A DNA stretch of 25,731 nucleotides from CAZJFH01 sp964545205 (lineage in GTDB: Bacteria; Pseudomonadota; Alphaproteobacteria; Rhodospirillales; Magnetospirillaceae): NCBI GenBank assembly GCA_964545205.1, contig CAZJFH010000071.1, forward strand, positions 1-25,731, in the 5' to 3' direction. The position numbers and the translations under genes are program-made. Positions 14,671 through 21,942 of the stretch are shown here, one piece after another. Under the pieces are notes generated by a model, which was not told the origin of the DNA, did no database searches, and saw only the letters and a list, made by a program, of their open reading frames with translations. Every line of letters begins with the position of its first letter. Position 1 is the stretch's first letter.

Positions 14671-16908
14671 ATGACTTTCGGCGGTGCCAGTTCCAGCATT
14701 TTTCCCGAGGCCGAGGCGGGGCGGGTCGCCGTTCTGCTGCCGCTGCCGCTCGACCGCGCCTACGACTACGCGGTGCCCGCCGGCCTGGCGCTGGCGCCGG
14801 GCGACTTCGTGCGCGTGCCGCTGGGCCGGCGGTTCGAGACCGGCGTCGTCTGGGGCCCGGCGCGCGGCGACGTGGCGCCGGCCAGGCTCAAGCCGGTCGC
14901 CGCCAGGCTCGACGCGCCGCCGCTGCCCGAGCCGGTGCGCCGCCTGGTGGACTGGGTCGCCGCCTACACCCTGGCGCCGGCGGGCGCGGTGCTGAAGATG
15001 GCGATGAGCGTGCCGGCGGCGCTGGAGCCGGCGCGCCACGGCGTCGTCTACCGGCTGGCCGGGGCGCTCGACGAGCTCGGCGTGCGCGCGACCCCGGCGC
15101 GGCTGCGCNNNNNNNNNNNNNNNNNNNNNNNNNNNNNNNNNNNNNNNGAGATCGCCCGCGCCGGCGCGCTGTCGGCCGCCGATCTGGCGCGCGAGGCCGG
15201 GGTCGGCGCCGGCGTGGTGCGCGGCCTCGCCGACGCCGGGGTGCTGGCCGCCGAGGCCGTGGCGCCGCGCGGCTGGGCGGTCCCCGCGCGCGACCGCGCC
15301 GGCCCGCCGCTGTCCGACGGCCAGGGTGCGGCGGCGGCGGCGCTGCGCAACGCGGTCGCCGGCGGCTTCTCGGTGACCCTGCTCGAGGGCGTCACCGGCT
15401 CGGGCAAGACCGAGGTCTATTTCGAGGCCGTCTCGGCCGCGATCGCCGCCGGCCGCCAGGCGCTGGTGCTGCTGCCCGAGATCGCGCTGTCGAGCCAGTG
15501 GCTGGAGCGCTTCCGCCGCCGCTTCGGGGTGGCGCCGGCGGTGTGGCATTCCGAGCTGACGCCGGCGGCGCGGCGCGACGCCTGGCGCGCCGCCGCCGAG
15601 GGCCGGGCGCCGGTGGTGGTCGGCGCCCGCTCGGCGCTGTTCCTGCCCTTTCCCGATCTCGGGCTGATCGTCGTCGACGAGGAGCACGACGCCTCGTTCA
15701 AGCAGGAGGAGGGCGTCATCTACCACGCCCGCGACATGGCGGTGGTGCGCGGGCGCCTCGGCGGCCACGCGGTGGTTCTGGCCTCGGCGACGCCGTCGCT
15801 CGAGACCACGGTCAACGTCGAGACCGGCCGCTACGCCCGCCTGCACCTGCCCGAACGCCACGCCGGCGCCGAGCTGCCCGAGATCGCGACCATCGACATG
15901 CGCCGCACGCCGCCGGCGCGCGGCAAATGGCTGTCGCCGCCGCTGACCGAGGCCATCGCCGCCACCCTGGCCGCCGGCGAGCAGGCCCTGCTGTACCTGA
16001 ACCGGCGCGGCTACGCGCCGCTGACCCTGTGCCGGACCTGCGGCCACCGGCTGCAATGCCCGAACTGCACCGCCTGGCTGGTCGAGCACCGGCACAACGC
16101 GCGGCTCAACTGCCACCACTGCGGCCACGCGATCCGCAAGCCCGACGAATGCCCGTCCTGCGGCGTCGCCGACGGGTTCGCGGCGTGCGGACCGGGCGTC
16201 GAGCGCCTGGCCGAGGAGGTCGCCGAGCGCTTCCCGCAGGCGCGCGCGGCGGTGATGGCCAGCGACCTGATCGCCGGGCCGCAGGCCGCCGCCGAGCTGG
16301 TGCGGCGCATGGCGGCGCGCGAGATCGACATCCTGATCGGCACCCAGATCGTCGCCAAGGGCCACCATTTCCCGCTGCTGACCCTGGTCGGCGTCGTCGA
16401 CGCCGATCTCGGGCTTTCGGGCGGCGACCTGCGCGCCGCCGAGCGCACCTGGCAGCTCCTGTGGCAGGTCGCCGGCCGCGCCGGCCGCGCCGAGCATCCG
16501 GGGCGCGTGCTGCTGCAGACCTTCCAGCCCGACCATCCGGTGATGCGCGCCCTGGCCGCCGGCGATTCGGCGCGCTTCCTGGCCGAGGAGGCGCAGGCGC
16601 GGCGCGACGCGGCGATGCCGCCGTTCGGGCGCCTCGCCGCGTTGATCGTTTCGGGACCGGACCAGTCCCGCGTCGACGCCGTCGCCCGCGCCCTCGGCCG
16701 CGCCGCGCCGCACGGGCCGGAGATCGACGTCTGGGGCCCGGTGCCGGCGCCGCTGGCCCTGCTGCGCGGCCGCCACCGCCGCCGCCTGCTGCTCAAGGCG
16801 CCGCGCCACGTCAACGTCCAGGCGCTGCTGCGCGCCTGGCTGGCCAAGGTCGACCCGCCGGCCGACGTGCGCATCCAGGTCGACGTCGACCCCTACAGCT
16901 TCCTGTAG
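14671..16908 (+). CDS. priA: Primosomal replication restart helicase PriA (contains assembly gap)
   Basis: The product is about 745 residues. An N-terminal DNA-binding domain (about 10-110) leads to the superfamily 2 helicase core: Walker A GVTGSGKTEVY (Lys246), the DEEH box in VVDEEHDASFKQ, and the GTQIVAKGHHFP and QVAGRAGRAE motifs. Between the helicase lobes lie the zinc-binding pairs CRTC, CPNC, CHHC and CPSC (about 450-495). PriA recognises abandoned forks and reloads the replisome. A run of 39 Ns (13 codons) interrupts the region between the DNA-binding and helicase domains; the frame is kept across it, so the gene is probably intact. The start at 14671 gives a normal length. Confidence 0.93.
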   Translation: MTFGGASSSIFPEAEAGRVAVLLPLPLDRAYDYAVPAGLALAPGDFVRVPLGRRFETGVVWGPARGDVAPARLKPVAARLDAPPLPEPVRRLVDWVAAYTLAPAGAVLKMAMSVPAALEPARHGVVYRLAGALDELGVRATPARLRXXXXXXXXXXXXXEIARAGALSAADLAREAGVGAGVVRGLADAGVLAAEAVAPRGWAVPARDRAGPPLSDGQGAAAAALRNAVAGGFSVTLLEGVTGSGKTEVYFEAVSAAIAAGRQALVLLPEIALSSQWLERFRRRFGVAPAVWHSELTPAARRDAWRAAAEGRAPVVVGARSALFLPFPDLGLIVVDEEHDASFKQEEGVIYHARDMAVVRGRLGGHAVVLASATPSLETTVNVETGRYARLHLPERHAGAELPEIATIDMRRTPPARGKWLSPPLTEAIAATLAAGEQALLYLNRRGYAPLTLCRTCGHRLQCPNCTAWLVEHRHNARLNCHHCGHAIRKPDECPSCGVADGFAACGPGVERLAEEVAERFPQARAAVMASDLIAGPQAAAELVRRMAAREIDILIGTQIVAKGHHFPLLTLVGVVDADLGLSGGDLRAAERTWQLLWQVAGRAGRAEHPGRVLLQTFQPDHPVMRALAAGDSARFLAEEAQARRDAAMPPFGRLAALIVSGPDQSRVDAVARALGRAAPHGPEIDVWGPVPAPLALLRGRHRRRLLLKAPRHVNVQALLRAWLAKVDPPADVRIQVDVDPYSFL
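15109..15147. other. Assembly gap (39 Ns) inside priA
   Basis: Thirty-nine consecutive Ns. The length is a multiple of three and the reading frame resumes correctly on the far side. The true missing sequence and its length cannot be known from this window. Confidence 0.99.
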
Positions 16909-17029
16909 TGACCGACGTCAAGCCCCGCCCCAAGCTTGGCATCCGTCAAGTCTTTAATAAAACCGCTCCAAGTCTTGCTCAGCCTTTTGGTGGAGATTGC
17001 GATTCTCTTGGCGGAGTCCCGTCCTGCGT

Positions 17030-17043
17030 TTGCGAATTATCAT
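17030..17043. promoter_or_regulatory. Possible FNR/NnrR-type site upstream of nosZ
   Basis: TTGCG-AATT-ATCAT is a degenerate two-half-site motif with the 4-bp spacer typical of FNR/CRP-family regulators of denitrification. The left half fits NnrR-type sites and the right half fits FNR-type sites. It lies about 125 bp before the nosZ start codon, in an AT-richer patch of the 258-bp priA-nosZ gap. The match is partial. Confidence 0.3.
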
Positions 17044-17082
17044 TTTGACCCTTGCCGGAGCAGACTAGCGTCAAATCGCTCC

Positions 17083-17104
17083 GGGCCGGCGATCGGCCCT
17101 TTTT
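17083..17104 (+). terminator. Intrinsic terminator in the priA-nosZ gap
   Basis: GGGCCG (17083-17088) pairs with CGGCCC (17094-17099) around a 5-nt loop and is followed by five Ts. It ends only 62 bp before the nosZ start codon. An overlapping hairpin, CCGGAGC (17055-17061) with GCTCCGG (17078-17084), shares its first bases, so the two cannot form fully at once. It could simply terminate priA or act as an attenuator in the nosZ leader. Confidence 0.65.
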
Positions 17105-17166
17105 CCGCCGCCGCGCGCATTCCGACCACTGGGCGCGCCCGGCATCCGCATGAGCGAGGGGAAGAC

Positions 17167-19452
17167 ATGAGAAAGACGTTGTTGGGGATGGCCTCCCTGG
17201 CGGTGATCGCCGCCACGGCGGCCGGCGGCGCCCGCGCCGAGACGCTGCAGGAGGTGATGAAGGCGCGCGGCCTGACCGACAAGGACGCGCTGGCGGCGAT
17301 GAAGACCTACACGCCGTCGGGCGGCCGCGACGAGTTCATCGCCATCAGCTCGGGCGGCCAGTCGGGCCAGTTGATGGTCTACGGCATCCCGTCGATGCGC
17401 ATCCTGAAATACGTCTCGGTGTTCACGCCCGAGCCGTGGCAGGGCTTCGGCTTCGACGAGGAATCCAAGCGCGTCCTCGAGCAGGGCCGGATCGACGGCC
17501 AGCTCCTGACCTGGGGCGACACCCACCACCCGGCCTTCTCCGAGACCGACGGCGTCTACGACGGCGAATACGTGTTCATCAACGACAAGGCCAATCCGCG
17601 CATCGGCGTCGTCAGCCTGCACGACTTCGAGACGCAGCAGATCGTCGTCAACCCGGTGTTCCGCTCCGAGCACGGCGGCACCTTCGTCACCGAGAACACC
17701 GAATACATCATCCAGGCGGCGCAGTATCCGGTGCCGCTGGGCGGCGAGTTCGCGCCGCTCGAGGAGTTCAACGACAAGTACCGCGGCGGCGTCACCTACT
17801 GGAAGTTCGACAAGAAGAAGGGCCGCATCGTCCCGGAGGAGTCCTTCACCCTCGAGCTGCCGCCCTACAGCCAGGACCTGTCCGACGCCGGCAAGGGCCC
17901 GTCGCACGGCTGGTCGTTCATCAACTCGTTCTGCTCCGAGCGTTACGTCGGCGGCATCGAGCGCGGCCGGCCGCCGTTCGAGGCCGGCTGCTCGCAGAAC
18001 GACACCGACTTCCTGCACGTCGTCAACTGGCAGAAGGCCGCCGAGCTGGTCAAGGCCGGCAAGGGCGTGCGCATGATCAACGGCCATCCGGTGCTGTCGA
18101 TGCAGACCGCCGTCGACGAGGGCGTCCTGTTCCTGGTCGCCGAGGCCAAGAGCCCGCACGGCGTCGACGTCAGCCCCGACGGCAAGTTCCTGATCGTCGG
18201 CGGCAAGCTCGATTCCAGCGTCAGCGTCTACAGCTTCGACAAGATGATGGACGCGCTGAAGAACAAGAAGTTCGCCGGCAAGGATCCCTACGGCATCCCG
18301 ATCGTCGAGTTCGAGGAGGCGATCCACAAGCAGATCCAGGTCGGCCTCGGCCCGCTGCACACCCAGTACGATTCCAGGCCGTGCATCGCCTACACCTCGC
18401 TCTACGTCGACAGCCAGGTCGTCAAGTACGACTACTGCGCGGGCAAGGTGCTCGACCGCGTGTCGGTGCACTACAACGTCGGCCACCTGATGACGATGGA
18501 AGGCGATTCCAAGAAGCCGGCCGGCAAGTACCTGGTGTCGCTGAACAAGCTGGCGATCGACCGCTTCAATCCGGTCGGGCCGCTGCATCCGCAGAACCAC
18601 CAGCTCATCGACATCTCGGGCGACAAGATGACGCTGCTCTACGACATGCCGGTGCCGCTGGGCGAGCCGCACTACGTCGCCGCGATCGCCGCCGACAAGC
18701 TCAAGCCGCTGATCCGCTACAAGTACGGCACCGACAGCCGCACCGGCGAGAAGCACCCCGAGGCGACGCGGCCGGGCAAGGAGCGGATCGTGCGCGACGG
18801 CAAGAACGTCAAGGTCTACGGCACCCTGATCCGCTCGCACATCACCCCCGAGATCGTCGAGGTCGAGGAGGGCGACACCGTCACCTTCCACATGACCAAC
18901 ACCGAGCGCGCCCAGGACGAGACCCACGGCTTCGCGGTCTCGACCTACAACGTCAACCTGTCGCTGGAGCCGGGCAAGACCGCCTCGGCGAAGATGCTCG
19001 CCGACCGCGCCGGCGTGTTCCCGTACTACTGCACCGAGTTCTGCTCGGCCCTGCACCTCGAGATGGAAGGCTACCTGCTGGTCCGTCCCAAGGGCATGAA
19101 GGCCGCGGCGGCCGAGATGAAGGAGGGCGCCAGCTACGGCAAGGCCGACTACGACAAGCAGTACAAGGCCAACCTCGACACCCAGGCGGTGATCGACGGC
19201 GTCGTCGGCTACATCACCTCGACCAACTACCAGGACTTCCCGACGGTGGTCAGCATGATGGAGGACGCCACCGACCAGCTCAACTTCGCCGCCGAGTCCA
19301 AGGCCAAGGCCGAGGCCGCGGCGATGAAGGAGGACTGGCAGTCGGCGACCCTGTGGGCCGGCCAGTGGTGGCAGTACCAGGTCAAGGCGGCCGACATCGG
19401 CCTGCGCGCGAAGACCTATCTGGAAGAAAACGGCGCCAAGAAGGTGAAGTGA
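17167..19452 (+). CDS. nosZ: Nitrous oxide reductase, Sec-dependent (clade II-like)
   Basis: The product is 761 residues and reduces N2O to N2 in the periplasm. The signal peptide (about 1-24, MRKTLLGMASLAV... ending ARA) has no twin-arginine motif, which marks the Sec-dependent clade II group. The seven-bladed propeller carries CuZ ligands, including GDTHHPAFSE (His120, His121), SPHGVD, GPLHTQYD and EPHY. The cupredoxin domain carries the CuA site: ETHGFAV and CTEFCSALHLEM (Cys622, Cys626, His630, Met633). Beyond it, residues 645-761 form a charged helical extension with no CxxCH haem motif. GAGGGGA precedes the ATG at 17167. No nosB, nosD, nosF, nosY or nosL lies in this window, so maturation genes must be elsewhere. 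Confidence 0.95.
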   Translation: MRKTLLGMASLAVIAATAAGGARAETLQEVMKARGLTDKDALAAMKTYTPSGGRDEFIAISSGGQSGQLMVYGIPSMRILKYVSVFTPEPWQGFGFDEESKRVLEQGRIDGQLLTWGDTHHPAFSETDGVYDGEYVFINDKANPRIGVVSLHDFETQQIVVNPVFRSEHGGTFVTENTEYIIQAAQYPVPLGGEFAPLEEFNDKYRGGVTYWKFDKKKGRIVPEESFTLELPPYSQDLSDAGKGPSHGWSFINSFCSERYVGGIERGRPPFEAGCSQNDTDFLHVVNWQKAAELVKAGKGVRMINGHPVLSMQTAVDEGVLFLVAEAKSPHGVDVSPDGKFLIVGGKLDSSVSVYSFDKMMDALKNKKFAGKDPYGIPIVEFEEAIHKQIQVGLGPLHTQYDSRPCIAYTSLYVDSQVVKYDYCAGKVLDRVSVHYNVGHLMTMEGDSKKPAGKYLVSLNKLAIDRFNPVGPLHPQNHQLIDISGDKMTLLYDMPVPLGEPHYVAAIAADKLKPLIRYKYGTDSRTGEKHPEATRPGKERIVRDGKNVKVYGTLIRSHITPEIVEVEEGDTVTFHMTNTERAQDETHGFAVSTYNVNLSLEPGKTASAKMLADRAGVFPYYCTEFCSALHLEMEGYLLVRPKGMKAAAAEMKEGASYGKADYDKQYKANLDTQAVIDGVVGYITSTNYQDFPTVVSMMEDATDQLNFAAESKAKAEAAAMKEDWQSATLWAGQWWQYQVKAADIGLRAKTYLEENGAKKVK

Positions 19453-19471
19453 CGGGCGCCGCATGCGAAGG

Positions 19472-19495
19472 GAGGGGCGCCTTGCGGCGCCCCTC
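19472..19495. terminator. Strong hairpin between convergent nosZ and amtB
   Basis: Perfect 10-bp arms GAGGGGCGCC (19472-19481) and GGCGCCCCTC (19486-19495) enclose a TTGC loop, 19 bp after the nosZ stop codon. It is symmetrical and could serve both converging genes, although the following bases are only pyrimidine-rich, without a T run. Confidence 0.6.
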
Positions 19496-19546
19496 CTCCC
19501 GTTCCGTCCGGCCCGTCCCCCTGGGCCGGGCGGCGCGAGGCGATGC

Positions 19547-20854
19547 TCAGTGCACGACCTCGCCGTGCTGGGTGATGTCGAGGCCCTCGCGCTCCTCGTC
19601 GCCGGTCACCCGCAGCCCGATCGCCAGATCGATCGCCTTGAGGATGATGAAGGTGGCGACGGCGGCGTAGGCGATGGTGGCGACGATGCCGTAGATCTGC
19701 GTGCCGACCTGGCCGGCGTTGCCTTCCAGCAGCCCGGCGGTGCCGCCGATCGCCTCGGCCGCGAACACGCCGGTCAGCACCGCGCCGACGATGCCGCCGA
19801 TGCCGTGGACGCCGAAGCAGTCCAGCGAGTCGTCGTATTTCAGCATGTGCTTGAGGCCGGTGGCGCCCCAGAAGCAGGCGACGCCGGCGACCAGGCCGAT
19901 GACCAGGGCGCCGCCGGGCGCGACGAAGCCCGAGGCCGGGGTGATGGCGACCAGGCCGGCCACCGCGCCCGAGATCGCGCCCAGGACCGACGGCTTCTTG
20001 CGCAGCAGCCATTCGGCGGCCATCCACGACAGCGCGGCCGCCGCGGCGGCGATCTGGGTCACCAGCATCGCCATGCCGGCGCGACCGTCGGCGGCCACCG
20101 CCGAGCCGGCGTTGAAGCCGAACCAGCCGACCCACAGCAGCGCCGCGCCGACCACCGACAGGGTCAGGTTGTGCGGCGCCATGTTGTCGGTGCCGTAGCC
20201 CTTGCGCGGGCCGAGCACCAGCGCCGCGACCAGGCCGGCGACGCCGGCGTTGATGTGCACGACGGTGCCGCCGGCGTAGTCGAGCACGCCGTCGCCGCCG
20301 AGGAAGCCGCCGCCCCACACCCAGTGGCAGACCGGCGCGTAGACGGCCAGGATCCAGATCGCCATGAACGCCATCATCGCCGAGAACTTCATGCGGTCGG
20401 CGAAGGCGCCGGTGATCAGCGCCGGGGTGATGATGGCGAAGGTCATCTGGAAGGTGATGAACACCGTCTCGGGAATGGCGCCCGACAGCGAGTCGACGCC
20501 GACCCCGGCCAGCATCAGCTTGTCGAGGCCGCCGATGAAGGCGTTGCCCTCGGAAAAGGCCAGGCTGTAGCCGGCCACCGCCCACAGCACGCTGGCCAGC
20601 GCGGCGATCGAGAAGCTCTGCATCGCCATCGACAGCACGTTCTTCTTGCGCACCATGCCGCCGTAGAACAGCGCCAGGCCCGGAATGGTCATCATCAGGA
20701 CCAGCGCCGTCGCGGTCAGCATCCAGGCGGTGCTGCCGCTGTCGATCGCCGGCGTCGCCTCCGCCGCCTCCTGCGCCGATCCCGCCGACCCGAGCAGCGT
20801 CAGGCCCAGCAGCAGGCCGGCGGAAAACAACGATGATCTGGCAAGTCTGTTCAT
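19547..20854 (-). CDS. amtB: Ammonium transporter AmtB
   Basis: The product is 435 residues. A cleavable signal peptide (about 1-27) precedes 11 membrane segments. Family landmarks are PGLALFYGGMVRKKNVLSM, QMTFAIITPALITGAFADR, the first pore His in GGTVVHINAGVAGL and the second in DCFGVHGIGGIVGAVLTG. AmtB conducts ammonium inward when nitrogen is scarce and is gated by a GlnK-type PII protein docking on its cytoplasmic face. A PII gene lies upstream on the same strand, but about 1.1 kb away and behind its own terminator, so amtB is probably a separate unit driven by the sigma-54-like promoter at 20939-20953. GGGGGTG precedes the start at 20854. Confidence 0.95.
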   Translation of the reverse strand: MNRLARSSLFSAGLLLGLTLLGSAGSAQEAAEATPAIDSGSTAWMLTATALVLMMTIPGLALFYGGMVRKKNVLSMAMQSFSIAALASVLWAVAGYSLAFSEGNAFIGGLDKLMLAGVGVDSLSGAIPETVFITFQMTFAIITPALITGAFADRMKFSAMMAFMAIWILAVYAPVCHWVWGGGFLGGDGVLDYAGGTVVHINAGVAGLVAALVLGPRKGYGTDNMAPHNLTLSVVGAALLWVGWFGFNAGSAVAADGRAGMAMLVTQIAAAAAALSWMAAEWLLRKKPSVLGAISGAVAGLVAITPASGFVAPGGALVIGLVAGVACFWGATGLKHMLKYDDSLDCFGVHGIGGIVGAVLTGVFAAEAIGGTAGLLEGNAGQVGTQIYGIVATIAYAAVATFIILKAIDLAIGLRVTGDEEREGLDITQHGEVVH

Positions 20855-20938
20855 AGTCACCCCCGAAGCGCCTCGCGGCGATTCAAACGTTTCGACCGAC
20901 GTGACGACCGCCGGCCGCCACTCTCGGGAGGTGAAGTA

Positions 20939-20953
20939 ACAAGAACCGTGCCA
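20939..20953 (-). promoter_or_regulatory. Sigma-54-like promoter of amtB
   Basis: On the minus strand this reads TGGCAC-GGTTC-TTGT. The -24 box is perfect and the spacing to the -12 TTG is exact; the usual final C is T. Transcription would start near 20927, about 70 bp before the amtB start codon. It closely matches the element upstream of glnK (22424-22438). Confidence 0.65.
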
Positions 20954-21376
20954 GGGCAGGGAAATCAGGGGCTTAGCGGAGTTTAGCCGCATGGGGCAGG
21001 GTGGCGCTGCGAGCGTGTGCCGGGGAAACAGGCAGCGCGCCCTGACGCAGCCTGCATTTTGTGCATGTCGGGCTTTGACGCGAATTTGGGCAAATCGCGC
21101 AGGGGCGTTCCGATAATGGGTTCACCACGAGAGTCGGCGACTAGGTCGTGCTGTGCAGAGTCGAGGTCCAGATGCGAGGAGCCCTTGGCCGGTGCCGGCC
21201 TAGTCCTGGCGCTGCAATCCTTTGGCTAACCACAACATGCTGTGGACATCTGCCAAGAAGCTACATTGACGGTGCTTGTGGGCGGGGAGATCAGAGGCTA
21301 GCCTATGGGTCGTCCGCTGGCGCGCCGATTTTACGCTGACGCCCGAACACCAGGCCGAGATCGTGGCCGGCGGATA

Positions 21377-21414
21377 CGAAAAACCCCGGACCCTGTACCA
21401 GAGGAATCCGGGGC
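21377..21414 (-). terminator. Terminator-like hairpin with T-tract on the minus strand
   Basis: CCCCGGA and TCCGGGG arms are separated by a longer internal loop. Read on the minus strand the stem is followed directly by GTTTTT. It could end a short transcript arising between 21420 and 21600 on that strand, but no gene is visible there. Confidence 0.4.
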
Positions 21415-21436
21415 TTCGATAACCTGCTCAGCCTTG

Positions 21437-21472
21437 GGGGCCTTGCTGGCTTCCGTATCATCAGCAAGCCCC
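21437..21472. other. Stable hairpin in the glnK-amtB spacer
   Basis: GGGG-c-CTTGCTG pairs with CAGCAAG-CCCC, giving 11 base pairs with a single bulged C and a 13-nt loop. It lies 42 bp upstream of the candidate micropeptide ATG at 21515 and could be a leader structure or part of a small RNA. Confidence 0.4.
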
Positions 21473-21514
21473 GAAGTTGAGCCCATGTCAACACTGGCTC
21501 ACATCGGAGGCCCG

Positions 21515-21592
21515 ATGTTTAGGATCTGCTACCACCTCACAATGCTGGTCTGGGCCGTCCTCGACTGGATGGACGACCCGCCTAAGCCGTAG
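21515..21592 (+). CDS. Candidate hydrophobic micropeptide (25 residues)
   Basis: An ATG at 21515 has a strong CGGAGG ribosome site four bases upstream. It encodes MFRICYHLTMLVWAVLDWMD plus DPPKP before TAG. The first 19 residues form one amphipathic or membrane-type helix rich in Trp, Leu and Val, and the tail is acidic then basic. An in-frame ATG at 21486 would add 10 residues. A 9-bp hairpin with a TTCG tetraloop begins 7 bp after the stop codon. Small membrane peptides, type I toxins and leader peptides share these traits, but the frame is short and could be chance. No relative is recognised. Confidence 0.35.
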   Translation: MFRICYHLTMLVWAVLDWMDDPPKP

Positions 21593-21598
21593 ACAGGC

Positions 21599-21620
21599 GG
21601 AGGCCGGTTCGCCGGCCTCC
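21599..21620 (+). terminator. Hairpin with TTCG tetraloop
   Basis: Perfect 9-bp arms GGAGGCCGG and CCGGCCTCC close on the extra-stable TTCG loop and are followed by CTTCTT. It starts 7 bp after the candidate micropeptide stop codon, the usual place for an intrinsic terminator. Confidence 0.6.
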
Positions 21621-21637
21621 CTTCTTCCCAAAAAAAT

Positions 21638-21841
21638 GGTTCATCGCCGAATTCCGGGGCGGCGTAACTGACCCTCTCCCGCACGCGGGAGAGGGAGGGG
21701 CCCAGCCAAAGGCTGGGAGGGTGAGGGCAGCGGCACGTGGCTCACATCCGGCCTTCGGCCGTAAGACACCCTCACCCTCCCTCTCCCGCAGGCGGGAGAG
21801 GGGGAGTCGTTGCCGCTCCCCCCGCAATTCGGCGACGAACC
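21638..21841. mobile_element. MITE-like element with 22-bp terminal inverted repeats
   Basis: The ends GGTTCATCGCCGAATTCCGGGG (21638-21659, here split as GGTTCATCGCCGAATT + CCGGGG) and the inverse of 21820-21841 (GGTTCGTCGCCGAATT + GCGGGG) match at 20 of 22 positions. The ~204-bp body has no coding capacity and contains the CCCTCTCCC repeat copy B. Homopolymer A runs flank both sides (21630-21636 and 21844-21849) and resemble a target-site duplication. The right-hand run is the T-tract of the glnK terminator. A short relative lies at 24393-24440. Confidence 0.55.
21672..21804. repeat. CCCTCTCCC/GGGAGAGGG dispersed repeat, copy B
   Basis: Outer CCCTCTCCCGC/GCGGGAGAGGG palindromes occur at both ends, with an inner GAGGGAGGGGCCC block and GGCTGGGAGGGTGAGGG. 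It corresponds to copy A at 13089-13212 and lies wholly inside the inverted-repeat pair of 21638-21841. Confidence 0.7.
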
Positions 21842-21843
21842 CG

Positions 21844-21876
21844 AAAAAAGCGGGCCCGTGGTCGCCCACGGGCCCG
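21844..21876 (-). terminator. Intrinsic terminator of glnK
   Basis: Perfect 11-bp arms (21851-21861 and 21866-21876) with a TCGC loop are followed on the minus strand by CTTTTTT. It lies 67 bp after the glnK stop codon. A second hairpin, TCCCCGGGG with CCCCGGGGA (21904-21929), precedes it. Together they should uncouple glnK from amtB. Confidence 0.85.
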
Positions 21877-21942
21877 AGTTCAGGGAGGAGATGCTGCGAA
21901 ATGTCCCCGGGGGTCCGACGCCCCGGGGATGCACGCCGGGCG

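Larger units (their letters stand above)
20855..21942. other. Long noncoding spacer between glnK and amtB
   Basis: About 1.09 kb separates two genes that are normally adjacent. From left to right it holds the amtB promoter, a stretch of lower GC without a supportable gene (20954-21370), three strong hairpins (21377-21414, 21437-21472, 21599-21620), a possible micropeptide gene, a MITE-like repeat (21638-21841) and the glnK terminator. Open frames of 60-95 codons here lack ribosome sites or recognisable content. Confidence 0.7.

Noticed and set aside
21237..21422. Frame ending FTLTPEHQAEIVAGGYEK... before a TAA at about 21422
   Set aside because: The peptide looks protein-like, but I found no start codon with a ribosome site, and it overlaps a terminator-like hairpin; kept only as a possible gene remnant.
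21303..21592. Open frames of 63 and 95 codons in the glnK-amtB spacer
   Set aside because: They have no ribosome site at their starts, odd composition and no motifs; only the short frame from 21515 has supporting signals.
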